Positions 1 through 9,884 of a stretch of DNA of 64,000 bases are shown here, in pieces. The DNA is from Bacteroidota bacterium (GTDB lineage Bacteria; Bacteroidota; Bacteroidia; NS11-12g; UBA955). A program made the translations under genes and the position numbers. The stretch covers positions 1-64,000 of the forward strand of contig JAEUUL010000032.1 of NCBI GenBank assembly GCA_016787485.1, in the 5' to 3' direction. Positions within the stretch are counted from its first letter, which is position 1. Each line of letters begins with the position of its first letter. The notes beneath the pieces are model-generated. The model had not been told where the DNA came from. It was given only the letters and a program-made list of their open reading frames with translations, and made no database searches.

Positions 1-699
1 ATTTGTGCAAACCACCAGGGTTTGGGCATCAAACACATAGCCCTCTTCAGAACTCACACGCCAACGGCCATTGTCCATCGGCTGTGGTGGCAAAGCTGTA
101 AGTCCTCCAAATATCCGGACCCCGGCAGATATTGTGGCATCGGTAATTCTTTTATACAGCAAATGCGATTGCAGGGCTCCTTCGAGTGGGGTGTATATTC
201 CTTTCTCAAGCACCCGCATGCCCAGTTTGGCAGTAGATTTTACCATAAACGAATTTTCACCCGATACCGATTTCAAACCGGCATTGATGTGGTCCAGGTT
301 ATTTGCAATTTGTTCCAGTTCAGCTTCATCTCCCGGCCGGAATATTTCGTATCCGCCCGTCTTTTCGTAGCCTACGGCTGTATTGCCATAATCCTGCAAG
401 AGCAGTTGCAGACCTTTATAGCGTTTCTCGTACAAAGCCAGGGCAGCAGACTCATCCGTACGGTTTATATCATCCAGAATTTCACCCATGCTGCCGAAGC
501 AGGCAAATCCCGCATTGCGGGTGCTTGCTCCCAGACTTACCGGTGCACGGTCAATGACCCAAACTTCACGGCGTGGCCACTGGAGCTTAAGTTGTCGGGC
601 GCATTGCAGACCCACAATACCAGATCCGACAACCACGATATCCGCGTTTTTGAGCCATTGATGTTCCCAGAAAGACAGGTTTGGCAGGTGAACTGACAT
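1..699 (-). CDS. FAD-dependent oxidoreductase (DAO family), C-terminus cut by window edge
   Basis: The frame is open from an ATG at 699 to the window edge (233 codons, no stop), so only the N-terminal part is visible. Residues 21-30 form a beta strand followed by G-S-G-I-V-G, the dinucleotide-binding fingerprint, and the segment after it (VIDRAPVSLGASTRNAGF) is typical of D-amino-acid-oxidase/glycine-oxidase-like flavoproteins. These oxidise a C-N bond of an amine or amino acid using FAD. The substrate cannot be told from this fragment. Upstream of the ATG a CATCTTTG sequence resembles the local -7 promoter motif with one mismatch. The protein is probably cytosolic since no signal peptide is seen. 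Confidence 0.85.
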   Translation of the reverse strand, partial: MSVHLPNLSFWEHQWLKNADIVVVGSGIVGLQCARQLKLQWPRREVWVIDRAPVSLGASTRNAGFACFGSMGEILDDINRTDESAALALYEKRYKGLQLLLQDYGNTAVGYEKTGGYEIFRPGDEAELEQIANNLDHINAGLKSVSGENSFMVKSTAKLGMRVLEKGIYTPLEGALQSHLLYKRITDATISAGVRIFGGLTALPPQPMDNGRWRVSSEEGYVFDAQTLVVCTN

Positions 700-734
700 A
701 ATTGCAAAGATGCAAACGGAAATAATGTAATCCG

Positions 735-1769
735 TTAGTTTTCCTTCAATTTCAGCAGCGCCTCAATAATCCCCCAACCGGCCGGATTAAACCATGGACG
801 GGCATCGTTCAGAGGGCAGGTATACATAACCGGATCCTTTTTTGCTTCGTGCTGCCTGAACTGATAGAACCGGATTTCAGCGACTGCTGGCGTGACTGCA
901 ATGGAAAAACTGTCAAAAGACCGGGGTAGGTCATAGTAAACTGTATCTATTAATTTGTCCGGATTGTCTGCGAATTTCCAGTCAGATATCATGGTTTGAA
1001 TTCCCACCCGATGCCTCATAAAAAAGGTATCCTGTCCCACGGCCTTCCCATTTTCGAAAATTTTGAGCTGCCCAGCCCAAAAAAGATTGAACAACCTGTA
1101 CCGGAATTCGCCTGCCAGAAATTGGCCCAACTGACTGACTGCCAGCGTATCGCCAAGTGTTACTTTGTGATTATTCGCCACATCGTACCATAACACGGAC
1201 ATGCTTTCTGCTGCTTTGGTGCCGGAATAAAACACAGCAGGTTCAAAAGCCCTGAACCAGCTGAAGGATTGCACAAACTGCCATTCCGCCGGGCTCAGGA
1301 TCTTTTCCAGATCGGAAGCAGAAACCCATAGAAGGGGAATGTTCATTCCAAAGCCACCGATCCGATAATTGTAAATGGGTGCCAATGCCTTCAGTTTCAG
1401 CGACACATCCAGACCAGGCCCTACGGCATAGCTGCAGGACAGGTTGGACAACACCTTTTCAGCCGGAAACAATTCAAACCATGCTGAATCATAAATATCC
1501 GTCGGATCATCCGGATTGCGCCAACTTTGAAATTGCTTAATAATCAGCTGTGCTCCGGTTTTCAATGCCTCTTCCTTTGATATGGGGTTGAGCAGGCTGT
1601 CACTTTTATAGCAGGAGATTTTACCTTCTCTGGCCGCATTCGTGATTTTTACGGCAATGCGATGCAGTTCCTGATTGATTCTGTCTTTGAAGTTTGCAGA
1701 ATGAACCTGCGCTGACAAAGTCAGGCACGCAATAGAAAAGAGACTTGAAATAACATACCGCATAGCCAT
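735..1769 (-). CDS. Exported protein of unknown function, 344 aa
   Basis: Not recognised. The first 25 residues are a plausible Sec signal peptide (hydrophobic SSLFSIACLTLSA followed by a polar start near residue 25). The mature protein has no obvious repeats or membrane segments. Its N-terminal part (KDRINQ, then REGKI and PISKEEAL) faintly recalls the beginning of the gliding/T9SS protein GldN, but the rest does not match what I remember of that family, so no function is assigned. It lies between the flavoprotein gene and purL on the same strand, with 37 bp to the next stop-start junction on either side, so co-transcription is possible. Confidence 0.7.
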   Translation of the reverse strand: MAMRYVISSLFSIACLTLSAQVHSANFKDRINQELHRIAVKITNAAREGKISCYKSDSLLNPISKEEALKTGAQLIIKQFQSWRNPDDPTDIYDSAWFELFPAEKVLSNLSCSYAVGPGLDVSLKLKALAPIYNYRIGGFGMNIPLLWVSASDLEKILSPAEWQFVQSFSWFRAFEPAVFYSGTKAAESMSVLWYDVANNHKVTLGDTLAVSQLGQFLAGEFRYRLFNLFWAGQLKIFENGKAVGQDTFFMRHRVGIQTMISDWKFADNPDKLIDTVYYDLPRSFDSFSIAVTPAVAEIRFYQFRQHEAKKDPVMYTCPLNDARPWFNPAGWGIIEALLKLKEN

Positions 1770-1806
1770 CCATTATAACGCACCGGCAACTTCGTGCATT
1801 GTATGG

Positions 1807-4032
1807 TTATTGATTCATTCTGTTCCCGATACTTGTGTTGTAGCCGTGAGCAAACTCATCCGTATTGCCCCAGCTTTCGCCATTTACAACAACCCCTGCA
1901 GATGCCACGGTTCCTATATGGGTATAGGCTACTCCAGCCTGCTGCAGGTGGCTTTCCAGTGCCAGTTGACTGGCCGGAGAAACGGTGACCATAACCCGGC
2001 TCTGACTTTCGCCAAACAAGGCGGCATCCAACCTCAGTCCGGATTCGGTGCAAAGATCGAAACCCAGCTTACCGGCCATGGCAGATTCCAGTGCGGCAAT
2101 GAATAAACCACCCTCGCTAATGTCGTGTGCACTTTGTAACATACCATTTGTAATAGCGTTGTAAACAGCCATTTGCACATTGTATTCCTCTTCAAGGTCA
2201 AAATACGGGCATGGCGAATACTCCACTCCTTTCAACTTGGCCAGATACTGGCTGCTACCAAGGTCATTCCGCGTTTTACCAACAAGATAAATAAGGTCTC
2301 CGGCATTTTTAAAATGCAGGCTCATGCGGTGTTCCGGCTTTTCTATGATGCCCACCATACCAATGGTTGGGGTCGGATACACCGCGTTTCCACTGGTACT
2401 CTGGTTATAGAAACTCACATTGCCACCGGTAACAGGGGTATCGAACTTCCGACAGGCCTTACCCATACCATCAATGGCATGTTTAAACTGGTAATACACT
2501 TCTTTGTTATATGGGTTGCCAAAATTCAGGCAGTTGGTCACCCCGGTAGGGACACCTCCGGTCACACGGATATTTCGTGATGCTTCTGCGACAGCAATCT
2601 GACAGCCTTTATCGGGATCGGCAAATACATAACGTGCATTGCAATCCACAGTAAGAGCAAGGCTGCGGTTTGTGCCTTTTATGGCTACCACTGCTGCATC
2701 ACTGGGCACATTGGTGCTTTGGTTTACCGTACCCACCATACTGTCATACTGTTCATATATCCAGCGTTTGCTGGCAATATTGGGTTCTGCGCTTAATTTC
2801 AATGCTGCTACCCGGGCTTCTGCGGGGTTAATATCTGCGATTGCATCCAGTTGAAATTTTTCAATTTCTGCAAAATACGATGGGGTTTCCCACTCGCGTT
2901 TATAAACCGGAGCTCCACCACCCAGTACCAGGCTTTCGGCAGGAATATCGCCTTCAAGCACCCCGTTCATAAAGTAACGGACGCGACCTGTATCGGTTAC
3001 CACAGCTATTTGCTCATAGGTGAGTTCCCATTTTTGAAAAACCTGTTCTGCAACAGACTCCATGCCTTTTTGAATTACCACCAGCATGCGTTCCTGGCTT
3101 TCACTGAGCAGGAGCTCCCATGCCTTCATATCGGCCTGCCTCATTGGCACCTTATCAAGCCACACATCCATACCCACACCGGTTTTAGCACTCATTTCAC
3201 TTGTACTGCAGGTAATTCCGGCAGCACCCATGTCCTGCATGCCCACTACTGCCCCGGTTTCAATCAACTCCATGCTGGCTTCCAATATGAGTTTTTCCCA
3301 GAAGGGGTCTCCAACCTGCACACTGGGAAGATCGCTGATGCTGTCTTCACTCATGTCTTTGCTGGCAAATGCTGCCCCATGGATACCATCCTTGCCGGTA
3401 GCAGAGCCAAAAATATATACAGGATTACCCGCAGGGCCTGCACCGGCAGATATTTGTTTACCTACAGGAACTATGCCCACACTCATGGCATTCACCAGGT
3501 TGTTCTGCTCGTAGCAATCGTCGAAATATACCTCACCGCCTACAGTGGGAATTCCAAATGCATTGCCATAGTCGCCAATGCCTTTTACCACCCCTTTCAC
3601 CAGCCATTTTGTGCGGTCCGTATCTATATTGCCGAATCGAAGGCTGTTGAGCTGGGCGATTGGCCTTGCACCCATACTGAAAATATCGCGGTTGATACCA
3701 CCCACACCGGTTGCAGCACCCTGATAGGGCTCAATGGCACTGGGGTGATTGTGACTTTCGATTTTAAAACAACAGGCAAGCCCGTCGCCTATATCTACCA
3801 GCCCGGCATTTTCCTCACCGGCAGCGGCAAGCATGCGACTGCCTTCGCGTGGTAAGGTTTTAAGCCAGGTAATGGAGTTCTTGTAACTGCAGTGTTCACT
3901 CCACATTACTGAGAATACACTCAGCTCGGTGAAGTTGGGTTCACGGCCCAGAATTTCGCAGATTTTTTGGTACTCTTCTTCCAGCAGACCCAATTGGCGG
4001 GCCTGGTCAACGGTTGCAACAGCGGCTTGCAT
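1807..4032 (-). CDS. purL: Phosphoribosylformylglycinamidine synthase subunit PurL
   Basis: Catalyses the ATP-dependent conversion of FGAR to FGAM in purine biosynthesis. At 741 aa this is the small PurL type, which works as a complex with PurS and the glutaminase PurQ; neither is in this window. Visible signatures are [11 protein letters not shown] (residues 43-53, with the catalytic His47), the nucleotide/metal-binding stretch ESHNHP...GAATGVGG (92-112), and [15 protein letters not shown] (153-167). Two AIRS-like halves fill the length. The ATG at 4032 follows a TACCTTTG -7 element by only 7 nt, so the mRNA leader should be very short or absent. Length and motifs look intact. Confidence 0.97.
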   Translation of the reverse strand: MQAAVATVDQARQLGLLEEEYQKICEILGREPNFTELSVFSVMWSEHCSYKNSITWLKTLPREGSRMLAAAGEENAGLVDIGDGLACCFKIESHNHPSAIEPYQGAATGVGGINRDIFSMGARPIAQLNSLRFGNIDTDRTKWLVKGVVKGIGDYGNAFGIPTVGGEVYFDDCYEQNNLVNAMSVGIVPVGKQISAGAGPAGNPVYIFGSATGKDGIHGAAFASKDMSEDSISDLPSVQVGDPFWEKLILEASMELIETGAVVGMQDMGAAGITCSTSEMSAKTGVGMDVWLDKVPMRQADMKAWELLLSESQERMLVVIQKGMESVAEQVFQKWELTYEQIAVVTDTGRVRYFMNGVLEGDIPAESLVLGGGAPVYKREWETPSYFAEIEKFQLDAIADINPAEARVAALKLSAEPNIASKRWIYEQYDSMVGTVNQSTNVPSDAAVVAIKGTNRSLALTVDCNARYVFADPDKGCQIAVAEASRNIRVTGGVPTGVTNCLNFGNPYNKEVYYQFKHAIDGMGKACRKFDTPVTGGNVSFYNQSTSGNAVYPTPTIGMVGIIEKPEHRMSLHFKNAGDLIYLVGKTRNDLGSSQYLAKLKGVEYSPCPYFDLEEEYNVQMAVYNAITNGMLQSAHDISEGGLFIAALESAMAGKLGFDLCTESGLRLDAALFGESQSRVMVTVSPASQLALESHLQQAGVAYTHIGTVASAGVVVNGESWGNTDEFAHGYNTSIGNRMNQ

Positions 4033-4039
4033 ACAGGTG

Positions 4040-4047
4040 CAAAGGTA
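4040..4047 (-). promoter_or_regulatory. -7 promoter element of purL
   Basis: Reads TACCTTTG on the minus strand, an exact match to the Bacteroidota -7 consensus TAnnTTTG, 7 nt from the purL ATG. No clear -33 TTTG is seen at the usual distance. Confidence 0.5.
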
Positions 4048-4104
4048 CTGCAGGCCAACTCATTTCCGGCAGCAAGTATCCCACAGTTAACCCACTATCA
4101 GAAA

Positions 4105-6330
4105 CTATTGAAATCCGATATTGTATCTGAACCTTAGCAGGATTTCCCTGCCGGCACCAGGCAAGGGCGCATGTCCACCATCGTAGGCCTGCACATAGGT
4201 AAGCCCGGTATTCATAACATCGTAAACACCTATTCCTGCATCGAAACCACTGCCTGCTATGTTCTTCACATCCAGAGTGAGGTTTAAAAAATGACCCGGT
4301 TTGAAGGACTGAACTCCGGTGGTATCCTTAAAACCATATTTCACGCCCTGGTATAAATAACTGATACTGAAGAAACTGCGGGAAAGATTCATCAGTTTTT
4401 CCAGATCCCAGCGCAGAGAAAGGTTGCCTTTTAACGGACTTAGTCCATAGTTTGCTTTTTGCTCCGGAACACGGTAAAACGTGTCTTGTGTATTTGGCGA
4501 ATAATATCCAAAACCAGCAATCAACCGCAGAAAAGAAGCAGGCTGCAATCTTGCAAACAATTCAACACCCATGGTTCCGACTGGCGCAGAATTGGAATAA
4601 TACTCACCCGTAATATCTCCTACGTATATTATTGTTTGTGCGGTTTTGTTCAAAAAGGCAGATGCAGTAATATCCATCTTTGTGGATTTCGTAAGGCCAA
4701 ATTCCAGTTCGTAGGTGTTGCTGAATTCCGGCTTTAACTGAGGAACGCCATTAATGATTTGTCCATGCTGAAAATTATAAATCACTGGCACCCGAAATGC
4801 CCGGCTGGCGAGTGCTTTCATATGGAAAATTCCGTTTATCCAGGTCAGGGCAGTTCTGGGAACAAAAGCCTGATAATAGGTGTGCCTGTCCCAGCGGGCA
4901 CCGAAGTAAAGGTTCAACGCTTTACCCCTGTTAAGGGCAGAAGGACCCAATATACTCAACTCACCATTGGCAGCCAGTGCCAGGTTGTTGATTTGAATGT
5001 CGTTGCTGCCGTTAAAGAATATCGTGGTGGGTGATTCGTGGTTGTTTTTTTCATACTGAGCCAGCAGCGAAATATTCAGTGATTTACCCGCCTGAATGCG
5101 GGTATTGATGGAACTCAGCATCTTGGTCACCCTTGTTGTATCAAACAAATCGGCATACCCGATGGACTGATCCACACTATCTATCTCATCCCTGCCAGTC
5201 CATGGCATATCCTCGCGAATGAGCAGGCGCGGGGTGATAGTAACCCTTTTACCGGCGTTTAAATCTGCACTCAGATCGGCAGCCCTCACAAAATAGTTGA
5301 TTTGATAAGGTTTCTGGGTATTGGCTCCGTATGCGTCGCGGGTGTCGTTCCTGAAATTGTCATGCAACAGATTCAGCCTGAAATTCTTGTAAGTAAGTCC
5401 AAGGCTGAGCTGATCATTGGCCTGTCTGCTGTTTGCATACATATTGTAAGTGCCGGTATTTTCAAAATCAGTGTAATCCCGTTCACTCAATGCTCCTCGG
5501 CCGGAAAATGCACTCAACTGCAGACCCAGTCCTCCCTCAAATGTGCGGTTGAGAGACGCCGACATATAATTCCGCATGAGGTTTTTAGATGAATGACCCA
5601 GCGAGTTGGAGACCCGCAAACCCTCGTCTGAGGCAGTGCGCCTGGTTACAATATTGATGACACCATAACTGGCAAAACCACCATACAATGTACTTGCCGC
5701 GCCCCGCACGATTTCCAATCTTTCTATGTTATCCACACTGTATCGGCCACTCATGATATTTGATGCATACAATTCTTCCGTCATCTGCACCCCATCCAGA
5801 AGCACCAGCATTTTGCCTTCAACAGCCCATACACCCCGCATGCCAAAGCCCACCATGCCTTCCACATCACAACCATAGTCTATTCCCGGAATATTGCGCA
5901 GCAACTCTACAATGTCTCTGCTGCCCAGTTGATCTATCTCGTCTTTTGAAATAACCGTAATCAGGTTGGGCAGGAGCCTGATCTGCTTTTCAAGACTCCC
6001 GCCAAGGCGCACTTTGGTCTCAACGGGTTGCAGTATAATGGTTTTTATCTGATTGTCCTCGGTAACCAGCAAGGTGTCGGTATGCTGCAAATAGCCAAAT
6101 TTGGTTGCTGTCAATTGGTAAGTTCCTGCTTCCAGTTCCACTGTGTATGGCAAAAACTCTACAGTTTGCGAAAACACATTGTCTCCGGTTTTCAGGTTGT
6201 CTATGGAAATACCCACCAAATCCAACGGGGACTTGTTCGGGTCTGTGACATAAAAAAATACCTTAAACTGTGCTTTGGCGTGCAACGAAATAAACAGAAT
6301 AAGCAGAAATGGTAAGTACTTTTTAATCAT
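4105..6330 (-). CDS. TonB-dependent outer membrane receptor, 741 aa
   Basis: Signal peptide at residues 1-20, then a carboxypeptidase-regulatory-like (CnaB-type) domain at about 22-102, a TonB plug at about 110-235 (SRDIVELLRNIPGIDYG, then VEGKMLVLLDGV and IERLEIVRGAASTLYGG) and a beta-barrel to the C-terminus. Such receptors import siderophores, cobalamin, oligosaccharides or metal complexes with energy from TonB-ExbB-ExbD. The substrate cannot be inferred here: no SusD partner, and no riboswitch seen. The gene lies 22 bp downstream of the TPR protein gene and is probably in the same transcript. The final residue is not the usual aromatic Phe but the chain ends RFRYNIGFQ, a normal barrel end. 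Confidence 0.92.
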   Translation of the reverse strand: MIKKYLPFLLILFISLHAKAQFKVFFYVTDPNKSPLDLVGISIDNLKTGDNVFSQTVEFLPYTVELEAGTYQLTATKFGYLQHTDTLLVTEDNQIKTIILQPVETKVRLGGSLEKQIRLLPNLITVISKDEIDQLGSRDIVELLRNIPGIDYGCDVEGMVGFGMRGVWAVEGKMLVLLDGVQMTEELYASNIMSGRYSVDNIERLEIVRGAASTLYGGFASYGVINIVTRRTASDEGLRVSNSLGHSSKNLMRNYMSASLNRTFEGGLGLQLSAFSGRGALSERDYTDFENTGTYNMYANSRQANDQLSLGLTYKNFRLNLLHDNFRNDTRDAYGANTQKPYQINYFVRAADLSADLNAGKRVTITPRLLIREDMPWTGRDEIDSVDQSIGYADLFDTTRVTKMLSSINTRIQAGKSLNISLLAQYEKNNHESPTTIFFNGSNDIQINNLALAANGELSILGPSALNRGKALNLYFGARWDRHTYYQAFVPRTALTWINGIFHMKALASRAFRVPVIYNFQHGQIINGVPQLKPEFSNTYELEFGLTKSTKMDITASAFLNKTAQTIIYVGDITGEYYSNSAPVGTMGVELFARLQPASFLRLIAGFGYYSPNTQDTFYRVPEQKANYGLSPLKGNLSLRWDLEKLMNLSRSFFSISYLYQGVKYGFKDTTGVQSFKPGHFLNLTLDVKNIAGSGFDAGIGVYDVMNTGLTYVQAYDGGHAPLPGAGREILLRFRYNIGFQ

Positions 6331-6352
6331 GAATTGCCCTCTGCAATCTTAC

Positions 6353-7528
6353 TCAGGGTTTTGTTTTCATCAATACAATCTTGTGATCTTTTTCAAGATT
6401 TTTTATACCGGCCGTTTTAATCTCTGAATCGGTGCGCACAATTCGCAACCGGCTGAAGAACTGAATGCCCAGGTCGCTTTTCAATTTTGTGTTTTCAAAA
6501 ATGATGACATCCACATTGGTTAACACCTTTAAAGGTTGAAAGTCCTCCACCCTTGTGCCATTTAACGCCAGCACCGTGGTTTTCAGCAGTGTTTGAATAT
6601 CAGCATCGGCATACACATACGCAGAATTAAAGGTTTTCCCATTGATTTTCAGGTTGTTCATCACTGCGAGTATGAGCTCAACCGAAGGCTTGTCTAGCGA
6701 CAGCCACCAGTTTCTCCGCTTTTCTTCCGTATCATACCAATCCGCGGGCTTATTCACCATGGCACATTGGGCCAGATAATCATCGATTAACTTGGTTTTA
6801 AAGCCAGCATCCTTTGCAAGTTTGAACACTTTCAGTGCCTGATTGTATTCATCTGCAGCAAGCAACGCTTTACCATACAGGTACATGGCTTCTCCAAAAG
6901 ATGCATGACCGGGTTCCACTCTTTTCAGGTAATCGCAAGCCTGCGGATACTTGCCCACTTTATACAGCATAACCCCATTTTCGAAGTAATCGCTTTTTCC
7001 ACTGTTACCGGCACTTCCGGCAGATTCATACCGCAGGTTCTCTGCCTGAATTATGGCAGATACCTCATCCCACTGGGCAGGCGTAGCGGTAACCTTCAAT
7101 TCGGAAAAAGTAGCTGCAATCATATCCAACACCAGAGCATCGATGTGCTTTATACCGCCGGACAATTTTCGAATCTGGGAGAACTTGTCAATAAACCGTG
7201 TATAAACCAGTTTGAACTCCACCGACACAGAATCCCCCACAATTTTGTACTGACCTTCCATATACCGGTCCGTATTGTTAAGTGCTGCCATGGTGCGTTT
7301 CTTTTCGGAATGGCACATGTCCTGCCCTTCAGGAGATACCTGGCTTTGCAAGTCGGTTCTCTTCAATACAGTAGCCGCATTGTGCAATAACAAATGTACC
7401 CGGTTCAGCCGTTCACTCTGCAGTTGCTCATCTTTGGGACAAAGCGGATAAAAAATAACCGACTCTGCCCGGGAATGAAGCCACCCAGAACAAACAGCGA
7501 AAAAAACAATTATTCTATAAATACCCAT
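6353..7528 (-). CDS. Exported TPR-like protein of unknown function, 391 aa
   Basis: Signal peptide at residues 1-20 (ends SRAES). The central part (about 175-270) contains TPR-like helices (YFENGVMLYKVGKYPQACDYL, AMYLYGKALLAADEYNQALKVF), which usually mediate protein contacts. The N-terminal 150 residues and the C-terminal 110 residues (with a leucine-rich stretch around DIQTLLKTTVLALNG) match nothing I recognise. It is transcribed from a strong promoter 45-75 bp upstream and is followed after 22 bp by the TonB-dependent receptor, suggesting an accessory periplasmic role for the receptor; that link is an inference from position only. Confidence 0.75.
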   Translation of the reverse strand: MGIYRIIVFFAVCSGWLHSRAESVIFYPLCPKDEQLQSERLNRVHLLLHNAATVLKRTDLQSQVSPEGQDMCHSEKKRTMAALNNTDRYMEGQYKIVGDSVSVEFKLVYTRFIDKFSQIRKLSGGIKHIDALVLDMIAATFSELKVTATPAQWDEVSAIIQAENLRYESAGSAGNSGKSDYFENGVMLYKVGKYPQACDYLKRVEPGHASFGEAMYLYGKALLAADEYNQALKVFKLAKDAGFKTKLIDDYLAQCAMVNKPADWYDTEEKRRNWWLSLDKPSVELILAVMNNLKINGKTFNSAYVYADADIQTLLKTTVLALNGTRVEDFQPLKVLTNVDVIIFENTKLKSDLGIQFFSRLRIVRTDSEIKTAGIKNLEKDHKIVLMKTKP

Positions 7529-7572
7529 ACCCTCCGGATTAATGAACCAATTCTTTACATCATACCAAAAAT

Positions 7573-7603
7573 CAAAAATAGGGAAATGATTTGCAATTCC
7601 AAA
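7573..7603 (-). promoter_or_regulatory. Promoter of TPR protein/TonB receptor operon
   Basis: On the minus strand this reads TTTG, 19 nt, TATTTTTG. Both boxes match the Bacteroidota primary sigma consensus (TTTG-N19-TAnnTTTG) exactly and the spacing is ideal. The start codon follows at 7528, giving a leader of roughly 40 nt. Confidence 0.7.
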
Positions 7604-7640
7604 AGTTTTCCACAGAAAAATGTGGTGAAAAGGATTTGGG

Positions 7641-9755
7641 TCAGCGCATCAGAAGTACGGTGCCCCGGATGCTGTTTTTGCGTTTGAGGCTGCCAGCAAT
7701 GATCTGATAGGAAAATACATAGGAATACATTCCATCCGGACATGGCTTGCCGTTGTATTCCCCGTTCCAGTCATACCCTTTGCTCACGTCGCTGTCGAAC
7801 ACTTTGATACCCCAGCGATCATATATGCGAAGCATAGTGGGGGTAATGCCCCTGCCTGTGATGCTGAAATACTCGTTTCTGCCATCTACGTTCGGGGTGA
7901 ATGCAGTGGGCACAAAGACATCACAATTCTCACCCTGATAGCGAATGGTAACCTGATCGGAAACCACGCCGCATGGATTGCTCACAGTCACAGTATATGT
8001 TCCGGCACCAGTTACATAAATCATGGTATCGCTGCTGCCGTTGCTCCAGGAAACCTGACTGTTTGGCCAGAACGCACTCAGGCGCACAACTGCCCCTTTA
8101 CATACCAATGTATCTGCCGGCAGATTCACCAGAGGAGAAATGGCTTCGGTAATATTGATTGTATCACCCCAGGTACAGCCCCCATCGTCTACCGTGGCCC
8201 AATAAGTGCCTGCGGCATTGAGTATTCTGAAATTGGAGGTGTTGCCGTTTTCCCACAATACGCTACCAGGGGCTGTGATATTTACCGTTTTGGTGCCCAG
8301 ATTGCACAATACGGTGTCTTTTCCCAGACTAAAACGGGGCAAAGCCTGCACCACCGTTGCAACAGTGGTTGAATCAGGACAAAAAGAATCCTTTACCAGG
8401 TATTTCACCACATAATTCCCCGGAACACCCGGAATGTAATTGTTGCCATTGAAATTGGCACCCGTAAAAAGACCACCCGGGGTAACCGGAGTAAGAGTTA
8501 CCTGCGCGGCTTTCTCACACAATGATGCAGGTAAGCCTGAAAACGAAGCATTTGTGTTGGGCTTCACCATTACAAACATTGTATCTGTGCTGCTGCAACC
8601 TTCGGCACTTGCAGCGGTATGGATCACCATGTAATTGCCAGTTGTTGCATAGGAATGGGTTACCGATTTGTTGCTGCTTGTATTGCCATCACCCAGCTTC
8701 CAGGAGTAAGAAACCAGACCCGGGTAATTGTTGTCAAACACAAAACTGTTGACAGAAAGGCACTGTACGGGATTGTTGATAGAAACCCCGCTGGAAGGAT
8801 CCGGAATGACCCGCACATACAGCGAAGTTGTATCTGTGCAGCCGGTTTTCTGGTTGTTATACAGAATTTCACTCTGGTAGAAGATGCGGTACTTGCCCGG
8901 ATTGGCATATTTCTTATCAGGTGAGGGAAATGTGGTCTGATCGCCACCCCCAAAATCCCAGGTTCGCTGCAATGCACACTTCGGAACATTGGCAAAGGTG
9001 GTGTTGTCCTGAAAAAAGAAATGATTGCCCTGAAAACACTGAGCTGTATCATTCGTTTTCTCTACCGGATTAGAGACTGGCCTAGGCACAATCAACACAG
9101 GCTTGGGATGCGTATACGAATTGGGGCAACCCACCGGACTGTTCGCTATCAGAGTGATTGACATCACTCCACCCTTTGTATACACATGATTTACATTAAA
9201 TCCGGTATCCTGATTGCCATCTCCGAAGAGCCAGGTCCATTTGAGTCCTGTCAGGGATGTGCTGGACTTATTGGTAAAAACCACATTGTTGGTATTCTGG
9301 CAACTGTCTGTGTAGCTGAAAGACAAATCAAACTTCAGGTCCAGGGTTTTAAACGATGCCGTGGCAGGAGAAGCTGTGAGATAATCCGGAGAGCCAAAAC
9401 CATCGTGTTCAAAAATGGCAATATGATATGTGGTATTGTTCTTTAACCCACTGAGGGTGAAGGTGTTGGTGAAATTGTCGAAGCAGACATAGTTCTTTGT
9501 ACCCACCTCAGAACCTGAGCCAAAGGTAGCGAACGAGGTATACTTGGTACCATCCTTGGGCATGGTATCTACTGCGCTGGCTTCTTTCACCAGAACCAGT
9601 CTCCAAGCGCCGTTCCCTGATGTCCATGAAATGCGTGCTGAGGTACAGGAAATCTGCGACACCACTATATTGGACGCTTGTGTTGTCGGCTCTGCAGCAT
9701 GGAGTGAACCCACGGCCATCAGAAACAAGAAAAGAAAGATACCTGTTACACGCAT
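7641..9755 (-). CDS. PKD-domain protein with type B T9SS C-terminal domain, 704 aa
   Basis: Signal peptide (residues 1-21, ends LHAAEP), a fibronectin-III-like domain at about 25-130 (SCTSARISWTSG ... NNTTYHIAIFEHDG), several PKD-type immunoglobulin-like domains (WLFGDGNQDTGFNVNHVY, WKLGDGNTSSNKSVTHSY), SprB-like short beta repeats, and a gliding-motility-associated C-terminal domain from about 610 (VPTAFTPNVDGRNEYF ... IYDRWGIKVFDS ... WNGEYNGKPCPDGMYSY). That last domain targets proteins to the type IX secretion system and to the cell surface. It is likely a surface adhesin or structural protein. A TACATTCG -7-like element lies at 9770-9777. Confidence 0.92.
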   Translation of the reverse strand: MRVTGIFLFLFLMAVGSLHAAEPTTQASNIVVSQISCTSARISWTSGNGAWRLVLVKEASAVDTMPKDGTKYTSFATFGSGSEVGTKNYVCFDNFTNTFTLSGLKNNTTYHIAIFEHDGFGSPDYLTASPATASFKTLDLKFDLSFSYTDSCQNTNNVVFTNKSSTSLTGLKWTWLFGDGNQDTGFNVNHVYTKGGVMSITLIANSPVGCPNSYTHPKPVLIVPRPVSNPVEKTNDTAQCFQGNHFFFQDNTTFANVPKCALQRTWDFGGGDQTTFPSPDKKYANPGKYRIFYQSEILYNNQKTGCTDTTSLYVRVIPDPSSGVSINNPVQCLSVNSFVFDNNYPGLVSYSWKLGDGNTSSNKSVTHSYATTGNYMVIHTAASAEGCSSTDTMFVMVKPNTNASFSGLPASLCEKAAQVTLTPVTPGGLFTGANFNGNNYIPGVPGNYVVKYLVKDSFCPDSTTVATVVQALPRFSLGKDTVLCNLGTKTVNITAPGSVLWENGNTSNFRILNAAGTYWATVDDGGCTWGDTINITEAISPLVNLPADTLVCKGAVVRLSAFWPNSQVSWSNGSSDTMIYVTGAGTYTVTVSNPCGVVSDQVTIRYQGENCDVFVPTAFTPNVDGRNEYFSITGRGITPTMLRIYDRWGIKVFDSDVSKGYDWNGEYNGKPCPDGMYSYVFSYQIIAGSLKRKNSIRGTVLLMR

Positions 9756-9884
9756 CGGGAATGCTTCCGCGAATGTACAATCGGTTTAAAGCTAAAACAA
9801 TGAATCATAGTTGAAATCCATAATTATGACACACTCCACCCATAAAATGTTGCCTTCAGGAAGGAATAATGACAATCGGGGGCC

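Noticed and set aside
2851-3855. 334-codon plus-strand ORF inside purL
   Set aside because: Antisense shadow of purL; the purL frame is fully conserved in motif and length.
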